Of a DNA stretch of 64,000 bases, positions 9,930 through 21,074 are shown piece by piece. Under the pieces are notes generated by a model that saw nothing but the letters and a program-made list of their open reading frames with translations, did not search any database and was not told where the DNA came from. The position numbers were made by a program, and so were the translations under genes. Numbering within the stretch: the stretch's first letter is position 1; each line of letters starts with the position of its first letter. Origin of the DNA: Orbilia blumenaviensis (lineage: Eukaryota; Ascomycota; Orbiliomycetes; Orbiliales; Orbiliaceae); contig JAVHNS010000016.1 in the NCBI GenBank assembly GCA_036872755.1, positions 1,116,001-1,180,000 of the forward strand, written 5' to 3'.

Positions 9930-12552
9930 TAGGGAATGGAGCGGTTTGGAGCGGTTTAGTATTGTCGCAAGTCCAAACCGCATGGACTATGAACTTAAAA
10001 AAAACCAAGTCCATAAACTGCTCTATGGACTTAAAATTTTTGTTAAACTGTTTTACGCAGTTTGGTAAACGTGAAAATCATAAATCGTTCCATCAGATAG
10101 AACTTTATAGACTTGCTAAAAATAAAATAACTTAGAGTATAGGGTTTACAGTTTGCATAAAAAAAAAACAAATTAATTATTTTTATTATTATTTTTATTA
10201 TTATTTTTATTGTTTTTATTATTATTTTTATTTTATTTTTTATTATTTTTATTAATTATTATTATTATTATTTTTAAAATATTTACTTAATATAAAAAAT
10301 AATATTTTTAAACAAAAATTAATTAACATATTAATTTATTATTGATTTTGTTATAACCATTTTTAGTTAATTAAGCAAAGATACTATAACAAAATTACAA
10401 ATTCAAAAATCAAATTTTAATAATATTTAAAATTATAATTAATAATAATAAAAATAATTAAAAAATTAAATTGATTATTATTTATATTAATTTGAATATT
10501 TATAAAATTTTATAAATTGCTATAATTTATTTAAAAAGTTATTAATAAAAATAAAATTATTTTTAAATTTATATATAGATTTAAATTTTTAGTTTTTAAT
10601 TAATATTAAATTAATTAATATATAAAAAAATTATTAAAAAATATTTTTAAATTATTATTCATATTTTTTAATTATTTTTAAATTTTTATATTATTTTATA
10701 ACAAATTAAATAAATTAAATTATATTTTAATTTTTATAAAAGATTTTTTATTAAATATAAAAACATATAATATTTTTTAAATATAATTAATATTAATTTA
10801 ATCAAAATTATAAAAATCTTTTAAATTATTATAAAAAAAATTTAAAAAATTTAATTAATTTATATTATAATTAAATAATTAAAAAATAATTTTTATAATT
10901 TTTTATAATTATATTTAATAATTTTAAATACTTTTAAATATATTTAATAATTAATTTTTTTATTTTGAAAATAAATTTGTTGTAATATTTTCTTTAAATT
11001 TCTTAAAACAATAATATAAGTGAGAAAACCACAACAAGAATTTATTTATATATTAAAAATGATTTTTGGTTTTTGAAAAAACTATTTTTTGTTCACCAAC
11101 TATACCACAATATAAAAAAGATTTCACAACTATTATGTTATTATTACTACCATATTAAAAATAATAATAAAAATAATAATAATAAAAATAATAATAAAAT
11201 AATTTAAATAATGATATAAATATTAATATAAATAATAATAATAATAATAATAGTAATAGTGGTAATAGCACGGTTGTAGTAATAACACACTTATAATAGC
11301 ACAACTATTTTTTTCGTTTTTCAAATTCAAAAATCATTTTTCAAAATCAAAAAGTCATTTTGTATGTATAAATTTTTTTATTATAATTTTCTCATTTATA
11401 TTATCATTTTAAGAAATTTAAACAAAAAACCATAGCAAATTTATTTTCAAAATAAAAAGATTAATTATTAAATATATTTAAAACATTTAAAATCATTAAT
11501 TATAAATTAAAAAAATTATAAAAATTATTTTAAAATTATTTAAATATAATACAAATTAATTAAATTTTTTATATTTTTTATAATAATTTAAAAATTTTTT
11601 ATAATTTTAATTAAATCAATATTAATTATATTTAAAAAATATTATATATTTTTATATTCAATAAAAAAAAAACTTTTATAAAAACTCAAATATAATGTAA
11701 TTTATTTAATTTATTATAAAATAATATAAAAACTCAAAAACAATTAAAAAATATGAATAATAATTTAAAAATATTTTTTGATAATTTTTTTATATATTAA
11801 TTAATTTAATATTAATTAAAAACTAAAAATTTAAATTTATATATAAATTTGAAAACAATTTTGTTTTTACTAATAATTATTTAATTATATTATAAAAATT
11901 TATAAAAATTTGCAAATATTTAAATTAATATAAATAATAATTAATTTAATTTTTTAATTATTTTTATTATTGTTAATTATAATTTTAAAGACTATTAAAA
12001 TTTAATTTTTGAATTTATAATTTTATTACAGTATCTTCACTTAACCAAAAACAATAATAATTATAACAAAATCAATAGTAAATCAACATATTAATTAACT
12101 TTCATTTAAAAACATTGTTTTTCGCATCGAATGAACATTTTGAAAATAATAATAATAATAATTAATAAAAATAATAATAAAAATAATAATAAAAATGATA
12201 ATAAAAATAATATAAAAATTAATAAAAATAATTGATATTATTTAAAATTTAAAGTTAGATTAAGATTATTTTTTAACAAAAATAAGTCTATTATAAACTT
12301 TTAATTAAAATTTATAAATCTACTATAAACTTTTACTTAAAATTTATAAATTTATTTATAAAATAATTTAAATTTTTAAAAATAAATATTAAACTATTTT
12401 ATTTTTTAAAAAATTAAATCCAAATTACTTTATGAACTTATTTTAAAATTCAAATCCAAACCATAAATTTAAATCCACCAAAATTTTCAAAAATCCAAAT
12501 TGCTCCACGGTTTAAAACAGTTTGGATCCAGTTTAGCTGTTTTACAGTAATA
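9930..12552. mobile_element. hAT-like non-autonomous element containing a giant inverted repeat
   Basis: 2,623 bp, flanked by the 8-bp direct repeat GTGATTTT at 9922-9929 and 12553-12560. Uninterrupted copies C and E show the single-copy site. The left end is TAGGGAATGGAGCGGTTTGG. GGTTTGGA/TCCAAAC motifs recur inside both ends, as is usual for hAT subterminal regions, but the terminal inverted repeat itself is poor (TAGGGAATG against TATTACTGT). The interior is a long palindrome listed separately. No transposase frame. Confidence 0.75.
10171..12235. repeat. ~0.9-kb inverted repeat arms around a ~0.25-kb centre
   Basis: The arm at about 10171-11080 matches the reverse complement of about 11320-12235 over its whole length, with scattered C/T and G/A differences. 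Landmarks include AAATTTCTTAAAA and GATTTTGTTATAA in arm 1 against their complements in arm 2. The centre (11081-11319) carries AAT-type microsatellite and TAGCACGGTTGTAG. Transcription through it would give a long hairpin RNA. Confidence 0.8.
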
Positions 12553-12829
12553 GTGATTTTATAATTTTTCTATGTAAATTTTATAAATATTATTTATAAT
12601 TTTGAATTGTATAATTTTATAATTAATATAATGTGTTTTAGGTTTTTGTGTATATGGAAATAAATATTTAACTAAATAACTTCCACTTTTATATTTATAA
12701 AACTTTTTTTTTTTATTATTTTATATTAATATAAATTTTTTATGTCATTTTAATTTTTGTTAAAATAGTTTTTGTTTTTATATTATTTAATTATTATATA
12801 TAATATAATATCAATACTATTATAATTTA

Positions 12830-13529
12830 CATCAGGAAAAAAATAAGCGAGCTAATATATGAAGTGCTGGGAAGCAGGCAAGGACTTTGAAAGGTAATTG
12901 GTGGATGTTAAGAATTTGCTAGCTTAAGTGAGCTGAGTAAAATTATATTAAAAATTTTAGTAATAATTAAAATTATTTTAAGTAATCTATAGTTAAAGAT
13001 TAATTTATAATAGATATATAACATTAGAAGTTTATTATTAATAATTTAAAATATTTATTATAATATATGTGATTATATTTATATTTTTAATAATTAAATT
13101 AGTATTTAAATGTAAATAGATTTTGATAATTTATAATAAAATTTTTAAAAAGAAATAAATAGTAGAATTTATTAATTATATTTCTAAATAAACTACAAAA
13201 TTTTTTTTAAAAAAAAAAAAAATTTAATATTAATTTTACTATAATTTTTATTTTTTTATTTTAAATTTTCATTATTTGTTTTTTTTTTTACTATGTATTG
13301 TAATTGTTGATATTTTTATTAAAAAATTTTTTGTTTTTTATATTACTTTTTTTAAATTTTCAGTTTATTTTTTGATGTTCATTATTTATTTTCTGATTTT
13401 TATTATTTATTACTAAATTTTTAAAAATTTTAATTTATTTAAGATAATTAAAATTTTTTTAATTTTTTTTTATATTTAAGTTTTTTTCTTTTTCTTAACA
13501 TAAATTCTAAAAATTATTTGATAATTTGT
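12830..13529. other. AT-rich stretch with a short GC-richer head
   Basis: It begins CATCAGGAAAAAAATAAGCG, then GGGAAGCAGGCAAGG near 12870. The remainder is A/T runs without a frame. The CATCAGG start hints at another TIR element, but I found no matching right end. Confidence 0.4.
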
Positions 13530-13615
13530 ATGGGTGAAAACCGTCGAAAATTTCTAAGTACGCCAAAAACAACACATTTTTTGAAGCGCCTTTATAGGAA
13601 ATCTCACATAATAAA
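13530..13615 (-). mobile_element. Helentron-like head fragment
   Basis: On the minus strand it has TTTATAAAGGCGC, then AAAAAATGTGTTGTTTTTGG, the start of the GTATGG box and surrounding bases as in the 276-bp variant at 60950-61225. Neither end is present, so this is a broken copy. Confidence 0.5.
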
Positions 13616-13895
13616 TACTTTATTTTAACATTTTTTACAAAATCTTATTAATTCTCAAAGCCCAAGCTTTCTATATAGGCAACTTGTAATATATGAACAG
13701 TGTTCTGGTCAAGGAGCATCTTTTGACATATAATAATTATAATATTTAAAAACTTTTTTATAATAAATAAGTAGTGTGTTATTAATTCTAATATTTTTAA
13801 TATTTATATATTAAATATATTAAATTTAGAAAAATATAAATAATTATTTAAATTTTTTGAAATTAAAATATTAAATAAATAGTTTATTTATGTTT

Positions 13896-14247
13896 GCCCG
13901 ACTGTTAAGTCGGGTTCTTAGTAACGGCCGTGCCCGTACCAGCACACACCAAAAAATTGCGGGTGGGGGACCAAAAAAAATGTGTCGTTCCTTAGTATTT
14001 TTAATAAATCTTGATACAAAATTATATTAAACTCATTCCCAATTACTAATAATATAGTAAATTAAATTTAAATATAAATAAATTTTTGTTTGTTAAAATT
14101 AAAAATAAAGTTTAAATTTATTCGAGGTTTTTTTGTATTGTGTAATACATACCATATTATTTTATTCCTCTTTGATTACTGGCTCTGTACGGCCTGGTAG
14201 TGCTCAATCGGGTTTAAATACGGTGGAGTGAAGCGGAGCCGTCCCAG
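13896..14247 (+). mobile_element. Helentron-like element, second family (352 bp)
   Basis: Begins GCCCGACTGTTAAGTCGGG, a hairpin in itself. It has AATGTGTCGTTCC in the head, then an AT-rich body. It ends with CAATCGGG followed by ACGG...CCGT, a hairpin, and CCCAG. The end arrangement (5' motif, inverse motif inside the 3' end, then hairpin) is the same as in the main family, but the hairpin sequence differs and the last bases are CAG, not CTAG. T flanks both sides (TTT on each). Confidence 0.65.
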
Positions 14248-14280
14248 TTTAAAATAAATATAATTAATATTTAACTAAAT

Positions 14281-15067
14281 GCCCGACTGCATTTATGCAG
14301 GAGGGTTAAAGTTGAACCAGCGTGAGGCGCGATCCTACTCAGACCTGCCAAAAAATGTATTGTTTTTGGCGAACTTAGAGAAAAAAATTTTTAATTTTTG
14401 CTATATAAATTTGTATGGGATTTTTAAAGTCTTAGCACTATTTTTAGGTTTTGGCAAAAAGTTGCTAAGAAATTTTGAAAAATTCTGAAAATTATCTTTG
14501 ACAACAATTTCCACCGTTTTTGTATTTTTAAGTCTATAACTTTAGAATTTTAATATATTCTTTTTTAATTATTTATTTAGTTTTAATTAAGTAAATAAGT
14601 TTTTATCTACTATTTTTATATTTTTTTTATTTTTTTTAATTAAGTTACTTTTAGTGAAATTAAGGTTATGTGATAATTTTTAGCACCAAAACTATTTAAT
14701 TTTTAATTAATTTTATGTTAATTTAATTTAGTTTTTGCATGCAAATTGGTCACGTGAGACCTATTAAAATAACGTCACAAACTTTTGAAAATTAAATTAA
14801 ATAAAAATAAAATTAGATAAAAAATAGTTTTAACAGTAAAAATGATCACGTACAAAATCAATTAATCAAAAGTATTTTCTAAAATTATAGTAAATATTAT
14901 ATTAATTATTATATTAATAACTATATTATATTAATAACTATATTATATTAATAACTATATTATATTAATAACTATATTATATTAATAACTATATTCATTA
15001 TTATACATTATTTATTTAAAATCAAGATGCTGCAGTCGGGTTTGAGTGCTGTGCAGCAGCCTCCTAG
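14281..15067 (+). mobile_element. Helentron-like element, copy 3 (787 bp)
   Basis: Complete. It has the 5' GCCCGACTGCATTTATGCAG hairpin, GTTGAACCAGCGTGAGG, the TGTATTGTTTTTGGCG box and a GTCACGTGAG E-box at 14749-14758. A 17-bp tandem repeat (about five units, 14905-14990) precedes CTGCAGTCGGG, TGCTGTGCAGCA and CTAG. The small open frame at 14279-14488 lies in the shared head, is not conserved in other copies, and is not a gene. Confidence 0.85.
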
Positions 15068-16083
15068 TTTTAAATTATTAAATTATTAGATTTTTAAGAT
15101 TTTTAAAAATTATTTTTTATTTATATTTTTATTGGTTATAAAATAAAAATTAATTTAAAGATTTATATTTTTAATGAAAAAATTAAAACTTTAATAGTAT
15201 TTATTAATATTAATTTTATAATTATATTAATTAATATTTTTAATAATAAATATGTATTAAATAAAAAATTAAATATAGAATTTAATATCTTTAATTGAAA
15301 TTTAATATTTAATAAAAAAAAAGCAAACCTAAACTAAAAATTAAAATAAAATTACGTAAAAATATTAAATTCTTTATAAAATAATATACTAAATTTAACT
15401 ATATTCTATATTATATCTAATAAAAATTAGTAAAAAAATTCAAACTAAATTAATTTTTAAAAAAAACTTATTAAGTTTATATATAAATTAAAAAAAAAAA
15501 AAAAATTATTTATAATAATATTTATAAAATATTTTAAAAAATCTTTTATAAGAATTTATTAAATAAATTATTCTTAATTAAAAAAAAGAAATTTTATTTC
15601 ACTATTTTTATAAATAATTATTTTAAATAAATATAAATAATAATTTATAAAATCAATATAAAAAATTATATAAAATCCTTAATTTTATTTAAATAATAAA
15701 ATGAAAAAATATAATAATTAAAATTTTTTAAATTTTTGATTATAATATAAAATAAGATTTAAATATGTTTTATTACAATATTAAAATTTTAATAATATAA
15801 TTAAAAAATAAATAAATATGTTAATTTTTATAATTATAATATTATTATATAAAATAAATTTATTAATATTTTTTTTAAAAAAAATTATAATTATAATTAT
15901 TTATTTAAAAAATAAATTTTTATTATAAAACTTAAATGATAAAAAATTATTATATAAAATTTTATATGAATGATTTTTTAATTTAAATTATTTTAAATTT
16001 TTTAATTATTTTATTAAATATTAGATATTTAAACAGAAAAGATATAATAAATTTATTATATATATTCATTTATATTTGTTAAA
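15068..16083. other. AT-rich tract, nothing recognisable
   Basis: Almost pure A+T with poly-A and poly-T runs and no frame. Probably the oldest, fully saturated repeat DNA, but I could not match it to a family. Confidence 0.5.
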
Positions 16084-16180
16084 GGTACGCGTATAGGCGC
16101 ATGTCGCTCAGTAAAGTGAACACATACCTTCTATTATGTGCGATCTGGGCCTAAACCCAGATATTACCCTATACTTCGTA
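16084..16180. other. Compact GC island with several hairpins
   Basis: About 97 bp of balanced composition inside pure A+T. It contains TCTGGGCCTAAACCCAGA (6-bp stem, 6-nt loop) and CACATA...TATGTG. The outer ends TACGCGTATAGG and the complement of its far end (TACGAAGTATAGGG) resemble each other. It could be a tiny MITE or a piece of a structured RNA. No family recognised. Confidence 0.4.
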
Positions 16181-16923
16181 TATAAAAAAATAAAAATAAT
16201 AACTTTTATTTCTAACATTAATTATATATAAACTTATATACTTTTTATAAATCATAATTTTATTATATATAAATATGTTATTAATACTACTTTGTTTTTA
16301 TAAAAATTGTTATTTAAAAATAATTTTTTATTTTATTTATAATAAATTTAATTTTAATACGCTTTATATATAATTAAAATTATAAAATTATATATTATTA
16401 TATTAAATAATTTATAGGTTTTTTTAATTAAATTATTTATATAATTGTTATAATATTTTTATTTTTAATAAAATAGTATTAATTTTTAAATATTAAAAAT
16501 AAATATGGATTTTTATTAGATAAGTTTATTAACAAGGATTTTTTTAGCTGAATTTTTAATTAAAATAAATATATTTATAATTATTTTAATTACATTAGAG
16601 ATGCTTAATAACATATTTAAAATGTTTATGATTGAAGTTAAATTATTTACAATATTTAAAAATAAATAATTAATAATTTATAAAATAAAAATTTTAATTA
16701 TATTTATTTCAATAAATATAAAATTTTTTATTTAATTAACTTTAATTATAATTATAATTAAAAAAATAATGTAATTTTCAATATTTATTAAATATAAAAA
16801 ATAGAAATGAATATTAAATTTACATAATATTTTGTTTAATTAATTAATATTAATTTATATATTAATTTATTAAATTTAAATTTTGTTAAAATTATTAGAT
16901 TAAAAAAAATTTTAATTTAATAC
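16181..16923. other. AT-rich tract, nothing recognisable
   Basis: A/T runs only. I see no repeat boundary, frame or RNA gene. Confidence 0.5.
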
Positions 16924-17330
16924 TATTAAGGAATTCAGGATTTTTGGCCAACAGTCGTTGGACCCTCCTATAATGGCAGATTATTGGTAGCTGGCTGACT
17001 GCTTACACAATGGCATAATAGGGTTGCTAATTGATGATATATAAACATTAACATAAACATTAACAGCATTTAAATATCAGTATAAACATCAATATAAATA
17101 TTGGTAATATATAAATTTTAATACAAATATTGGCAAATATTGATTAATATTGATTATAAATTAATGTTAGCACAGATATCAGTATAAATATTGATTATAT
17201 ATCAACATTAATTTAAATATTGGTTTAAATATTGGTATCACATAAACATTGGTACAAATGTTGGTATAAACATTAATAATACATAAATATCAATATAGAT
17301 GTTAGTAGCATATAAACATTAGCTGCAAAT
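16924..17330. repeat. GC-richer head followed by degenerate tandem repeat
   Basis: 16928-17030 has GGCCAACAGTCGTTGGACC, a near palindrome, and TGGCTGACTGCTTAC. From about 17040 to 17330 variants of ATAAACATTRRTATAAATATTGG recur many times with a base period of roughly 12 bp. No reading frame. It may be the end of a transposon plus an internal minisatellite. Confidence 0.5.
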
Positions 17331-18039
17331 ATTAAATTTCCAAATTTAGCATTTATAAAACCACAATAATCCTAATATTTATATAAGTAATTAAATTCTA
17401 TAAAATATATATTTACATTAATAATCTTATTATATTAAATATAATATATATTAAATCTAAATCTATATCAAACCCAAATTTACAACAACTCTAAATTTAT
17501 AATGATCTTAAATTCATAACAACTTTGGATTCATAACGGCCCTAAATTTATAACAATTTTATATTAATATTAAAAGTATAATTATATTGGGTATAAAATT
17601 ATATTGGCATTGCTCTTACATTTAATATAAAATTACATTAATATTTTTTTTACATTGTCTATTAAGTAATATCATTAAATAATTTTCATTAATAATTTAT
17701 TTATAATATTTAAAATTTTATTATATAAATATATTAATTTAATTCAGTAATTTTCCTATTTTCAACTTAAAATCCTAAAATTAAAAATTTTAATATTGAA
17801 AATAATTATGTGATTAATATATTTATCTAATTAACATATTATTCACTTTTAATTTTAAATTCTTCAGGTTGTATAGCTGTAATTACAATAATAATAATAA
17901 TAAATTAACTCAGAAATTCATTCGCAAAAAAAAAATAATAAAAAATAATAACTAATATATGTTTTTTAATATACTATTTATTCAATTTTATATCTATATG
18001 TTTTATATATTTAGAGGTTAACATTTATTTATTTTAAAA
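17331..18039. other. AT-rich tract with slight C bias, nothing recognisable
   Basis: Contains a degenerate run of TTATAACAA/CCTAAATTTATAAC units at about 17480-17560. No gene seen. Confidence 0.45.
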
Positions 18040-18840
18040 TACAGGGTTAAGCAAGCACTTACATTATTAATTATAAAAAATAAAAATAACTATTATATTT
18101 AATTAATTTGTTATTTAGACAATATAACAGAAATTAGCGTTTGTTTTAATTTTAAAATATATAAATAAAATAAATGTTTACATATATATTGTTTTTTTAA
18201 TTCTTGGAAATCTCTATTACATTTAGAATTTGAAGAGTATAACAGAAGTTAATATTGTTTAGTACATATACAGGGTTAAGTAAATACTTATATTTATTAA
18301 AAACCATTATTAAGACTAGTTAATTTGTTAATTAAAAAGTATATTAGGTTAGTATGTTTTATTAAAAATAAAATTAAAAAAGTACTTATATCCATATTCA
18401 TTATTCAATTGCTAAAAATTATTTTATTAATTGGAAAATATAATAGATTAGTATATTTTAATAAAAGTGAAGGTGAGAAAATATTTATTATATATATTAA
18501 ATATTTTTTAATTTCTAGTTAATTTAAATATTAATTATATAATATAGTAAGTTAGTATTTTTTATTAAAAGTAGGGCTAAAGAAGTGCTTATATTATCTA
18601 TTTAATGTTTAGTTATTTCATTTATTAATTAAAGATATAACAAGTTAATATATTTTATTAAAAATATAATTAAGAAAGTGTTTATATTATTTATTTAATT
18701 ATTGGAAATTATTATTGTGTTTATTTGGTTTATTAGTTAGTATATTTTATTACTTAGTGTGCAAGTGGAGTTGAGAAAGGATCTATATTATTTTAATTAT
18801 TGGAAATCACTACTATGTCTACATGTACATATAGATTTTG
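18040..18840. repeat. Degenerate ~100-bp tandem repeats
   Basis: Segments around 18045, 18270, 18360, 18470, 18570, 18670 and 18770 share GTTAGTATATTTTATTA, a GGTTAAG or GTTGAGAA core, CTTATATTATT, and ATTGGAAAT. I read this as about seven decayed units of 100-115 bp. The 65-aa open frame at 18325-18522 is part of this array and is not a gene. Confidence 0.5.
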
Positions 18841-19594
18841 AGTTAGTATAGTATATCTTACTGTATTTGATGTATGTATGGGGTTGTACTTACGCATAAG
18901 AATGTTAGTTTGATTTCAGCATTTTTTTTGGAAAGGGTAAGGTGTTAGTGCTAGGTTTAATTTAGAATGGATATGTGGTATATTAGAATTGTTGAAAAAT
19001 TGTTGAGATAAGAGATGTTAAGTCGAATTGTATTATGTTAGATCGAATTGTATTATGTTAGATTGAATTTCTAAAAATTAGTATTATAATTTTGTGAAGT
19101 TTTTTTGGTTTGTAGTAGGTTTGTGTGTGTGATAAAAAGCAAAGCTACATTTGTTTTAAAAAAGTTGTGATGGTGTTGAGTGGTGTTGAGTGATTTTGGG
19201 TGTTTAAATTGCTTAAATAGGCTTACGGTAGATGTCTTTTTTTGTGAAGTTTTTTGGAGAAATTTTCAAATTTCTGTATGTTAAGATTATCTTCTTTGTT
19301 ATTTTTTGTGATAATTTCTGTAGTGTTTTGAAAAAATTACTTAAATAGGCCAATTAATCCGGAAATGACTAAGCATTTATAAGAATAATTTATAGTTTAT
19401 TTTAATATTTATTTTGTTTTATAATTTCTGATCTAATTAAAAACGATTTATTAATTAACCTTATTATAATAAATATTAAAAAATTATTTTTAAATATAAT
19501 AAATATTAAAAAAATTATTTACATATATATTATTAAATAAATAATAATTTTTTATAATAGATATATAACAATGTTAATCCTTTTTAAACATATC
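18841..19594. other. T/G-rich relic, strand-biased
   Basis: Noticeably more G than C on the plus strand, as expected for C-to-T decay of one strand. A 20-bp unit ending ATTATGTTAGA is repeated at about 19023-19065, and GTGTTGAGTG is doubled near 19175. No frame recognised. Confidence 0.4.
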
Positions 19595-19883
19595 TGTTAA
19601 GGAGGTAGTGTGTACTTATTTAATAAAGAGTAGAAACTTTAATGCTAGTTTTATCCTTGTGTATTCTGTGGGTTAGTATCAACAGCTAAAAATGAATAAA
19701 GATAGACCAGATAAAGTTGGATAAAGACTGGAGAAAGGTGAGGAAAGGCAGAGGAAAGGTGAGGAAAGACATAGGGGGGGTAGTTTTTATACCGTCTAGT
19801 AAATGCCTTTAGCCCACTGTTAATCTATAGAAGACATAATTAACACCTAGTACTCTTCTAGATGAGAGAATTGTGTACTTACA
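19595..19883 (-). mobile_element. Possible solo LTR (289 bp)
   Basis: Read on the minus strand it starts TGTAAGTACAC and ends CCTCCTTAACA (TG...CA). It holds a TATAAAAACT box near 19785, followed by a pyrimidine-rich tract (CTTTCCTC repeated) where retrotransposon R/U5 regions often lie. No 5-bp target duplication is evident (ATATC against ACCCC). It differs from the 173-bp LTR family. No second copy in the window. Confidence 0.4.
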
Positions 19884-20060
19884 ACCCCAGATGCTTGCTC
19901 AAAAGCTTTTTGTATATTAAAGATTTTTCCAATAAAGCCGATTGTTAAGATTGCTGAGGGGGTAAGCTGCCTGGAACCGTGGGCTCTCAAGCATGGCAAT
20001 CAAATGGATACACCAAGTAAATAAGGGATCAACCAGATGATATAAGTTAGTATTATTCTT
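19884..20060. other. GC-richer relic next to the possible LTR
   Basis: About 180 bp of near-normal composition (AAGCTGCCTGGAACCGTGGG at ~19970). A frame on the minus strand is open for about 45 codons apart from one TGA, but I do not recognise the protein. Confidence 0.35.
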
Positions 20061-20896
20061 CTAATAGTAGATTAGTATGTTTAGGATATCATCATCTTTT
20101 TTAATATTGTTTAATTTATATTATTTTAATTTTCAAACTTTAATTAATAAATACACCCTAAATTTGAATTTAATTGTTATGATATTTATGATTTATGAAT
20201 AATTATCAGTTTAAATTACTAATTAGTTTAAGATTTTTTTTATATATTTAAGTATTTATCTTATAAATTTTTTTTTTATGATGTATAAAATCATTTTTTT
20301 TTAGTAAATAATATTTTTTGTCTTTGTTGCTAACTTTAATATAAATTAGCTTTTTGTAATATTTAATATAGAAAAAAATACCACAATCAAAATCTTTTTA
20401 GATTTTATATTATATAAAGTAGTAAATATATATGGTAGTTTCACTCTAAATAATCTTAAAACAACTTCTTTTTGTTTTAATTCAATTGTTAATATTAATA
20501 CCAATATATTTAAAATAATTGTTATAAATTTAGAAATTTTTTTAATTATGTATTTATAGGATGTTAAATTTAGACATTTTGTTAAAAATATAAAAAACTT
20601 TTTTTTTTAATTTGTTAAATATTATAGAAAAACCATATATTTTTATTAATATATTTTTTATTCAAAATTAACTAGATTATTTAGTAAATTATAATTTTAT
20701 TAATTATTATTTTATTTATATATTTATAATTAAATAAAATGGTTTATTTCTTAAATAGGATATATTTTACTTTATTAGTAAAAATGTATATGTTAAAATA
20801 AATACTAAATAATTGTATTGTATTTACTAAGTGGTTTAAGATATGGATGTTAGAATAACTTAGGTTAGTTTCTAATAAATTTATATTTAACTTATT
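20061..20896. other. AT-rich tract, nothing recognisable
   Basis: A/T-rich sequence leading up to the full-length LTR element. The 66-aa minus-strand frame at 20744-20944 runs into the LTR and is not a gene. Confidence 0.45.
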
Positions 20897-20901
20897 ATTA
20901 T

Positions 20902-21074
20902 TGTAAGGGATATATGTAACAAGCTTATAGCCGGGTTTGTCCATACCGCTCTATAAATAAAGAGTATAATATATTGCTATTTATATACATAATTAATTAT
21001 TAATTATATAAATATAGATTTATATACATACTGGTATATATATATATATATAATATTAAACTTATATTATTATA
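20902..21074 (+). repeat. 5' LTR of copy A
   Basis: Starts TGTAAGGGATATATGTAAC, has TATAGCCGGGTTTGTCC and a TATAAATAAAG promoter-like box near 20953, and ends ATTATTATA (the CA end has mutated to TA). The next bases (TGTTATTAAC) would be the primer-binding site but are too decayed to name a tRNA. Confidence 0.85.

Larger units (their letters stand above)
9272..12829 (-). mobile_element. LTR retrotransposon fragment (copy D), split by a hAT-like insertion
   Basis: The LTR lies at 9272-9433 in reverse orientation, with the TATAAA of its promoter retained near 9380. The internal 3' region runs 9434-9929 and resumes at 12553-12829. The two halves join to match copies C and E without a gap once the insert at 9930-12552 is removed. 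The copy ends where CATCAGGAAAA begins at 12830. Confidence 0.75.

Noticed and set aside
14279..14488. Small frames 14279-14488, 52879-53100 and 60950-61177 as genes
   Set aside because: All lie in the Helentron-like elements and are open only by chance in those copies. Other copies of the same sequence have stops and frameshifts, and the differences show no codon pattern.
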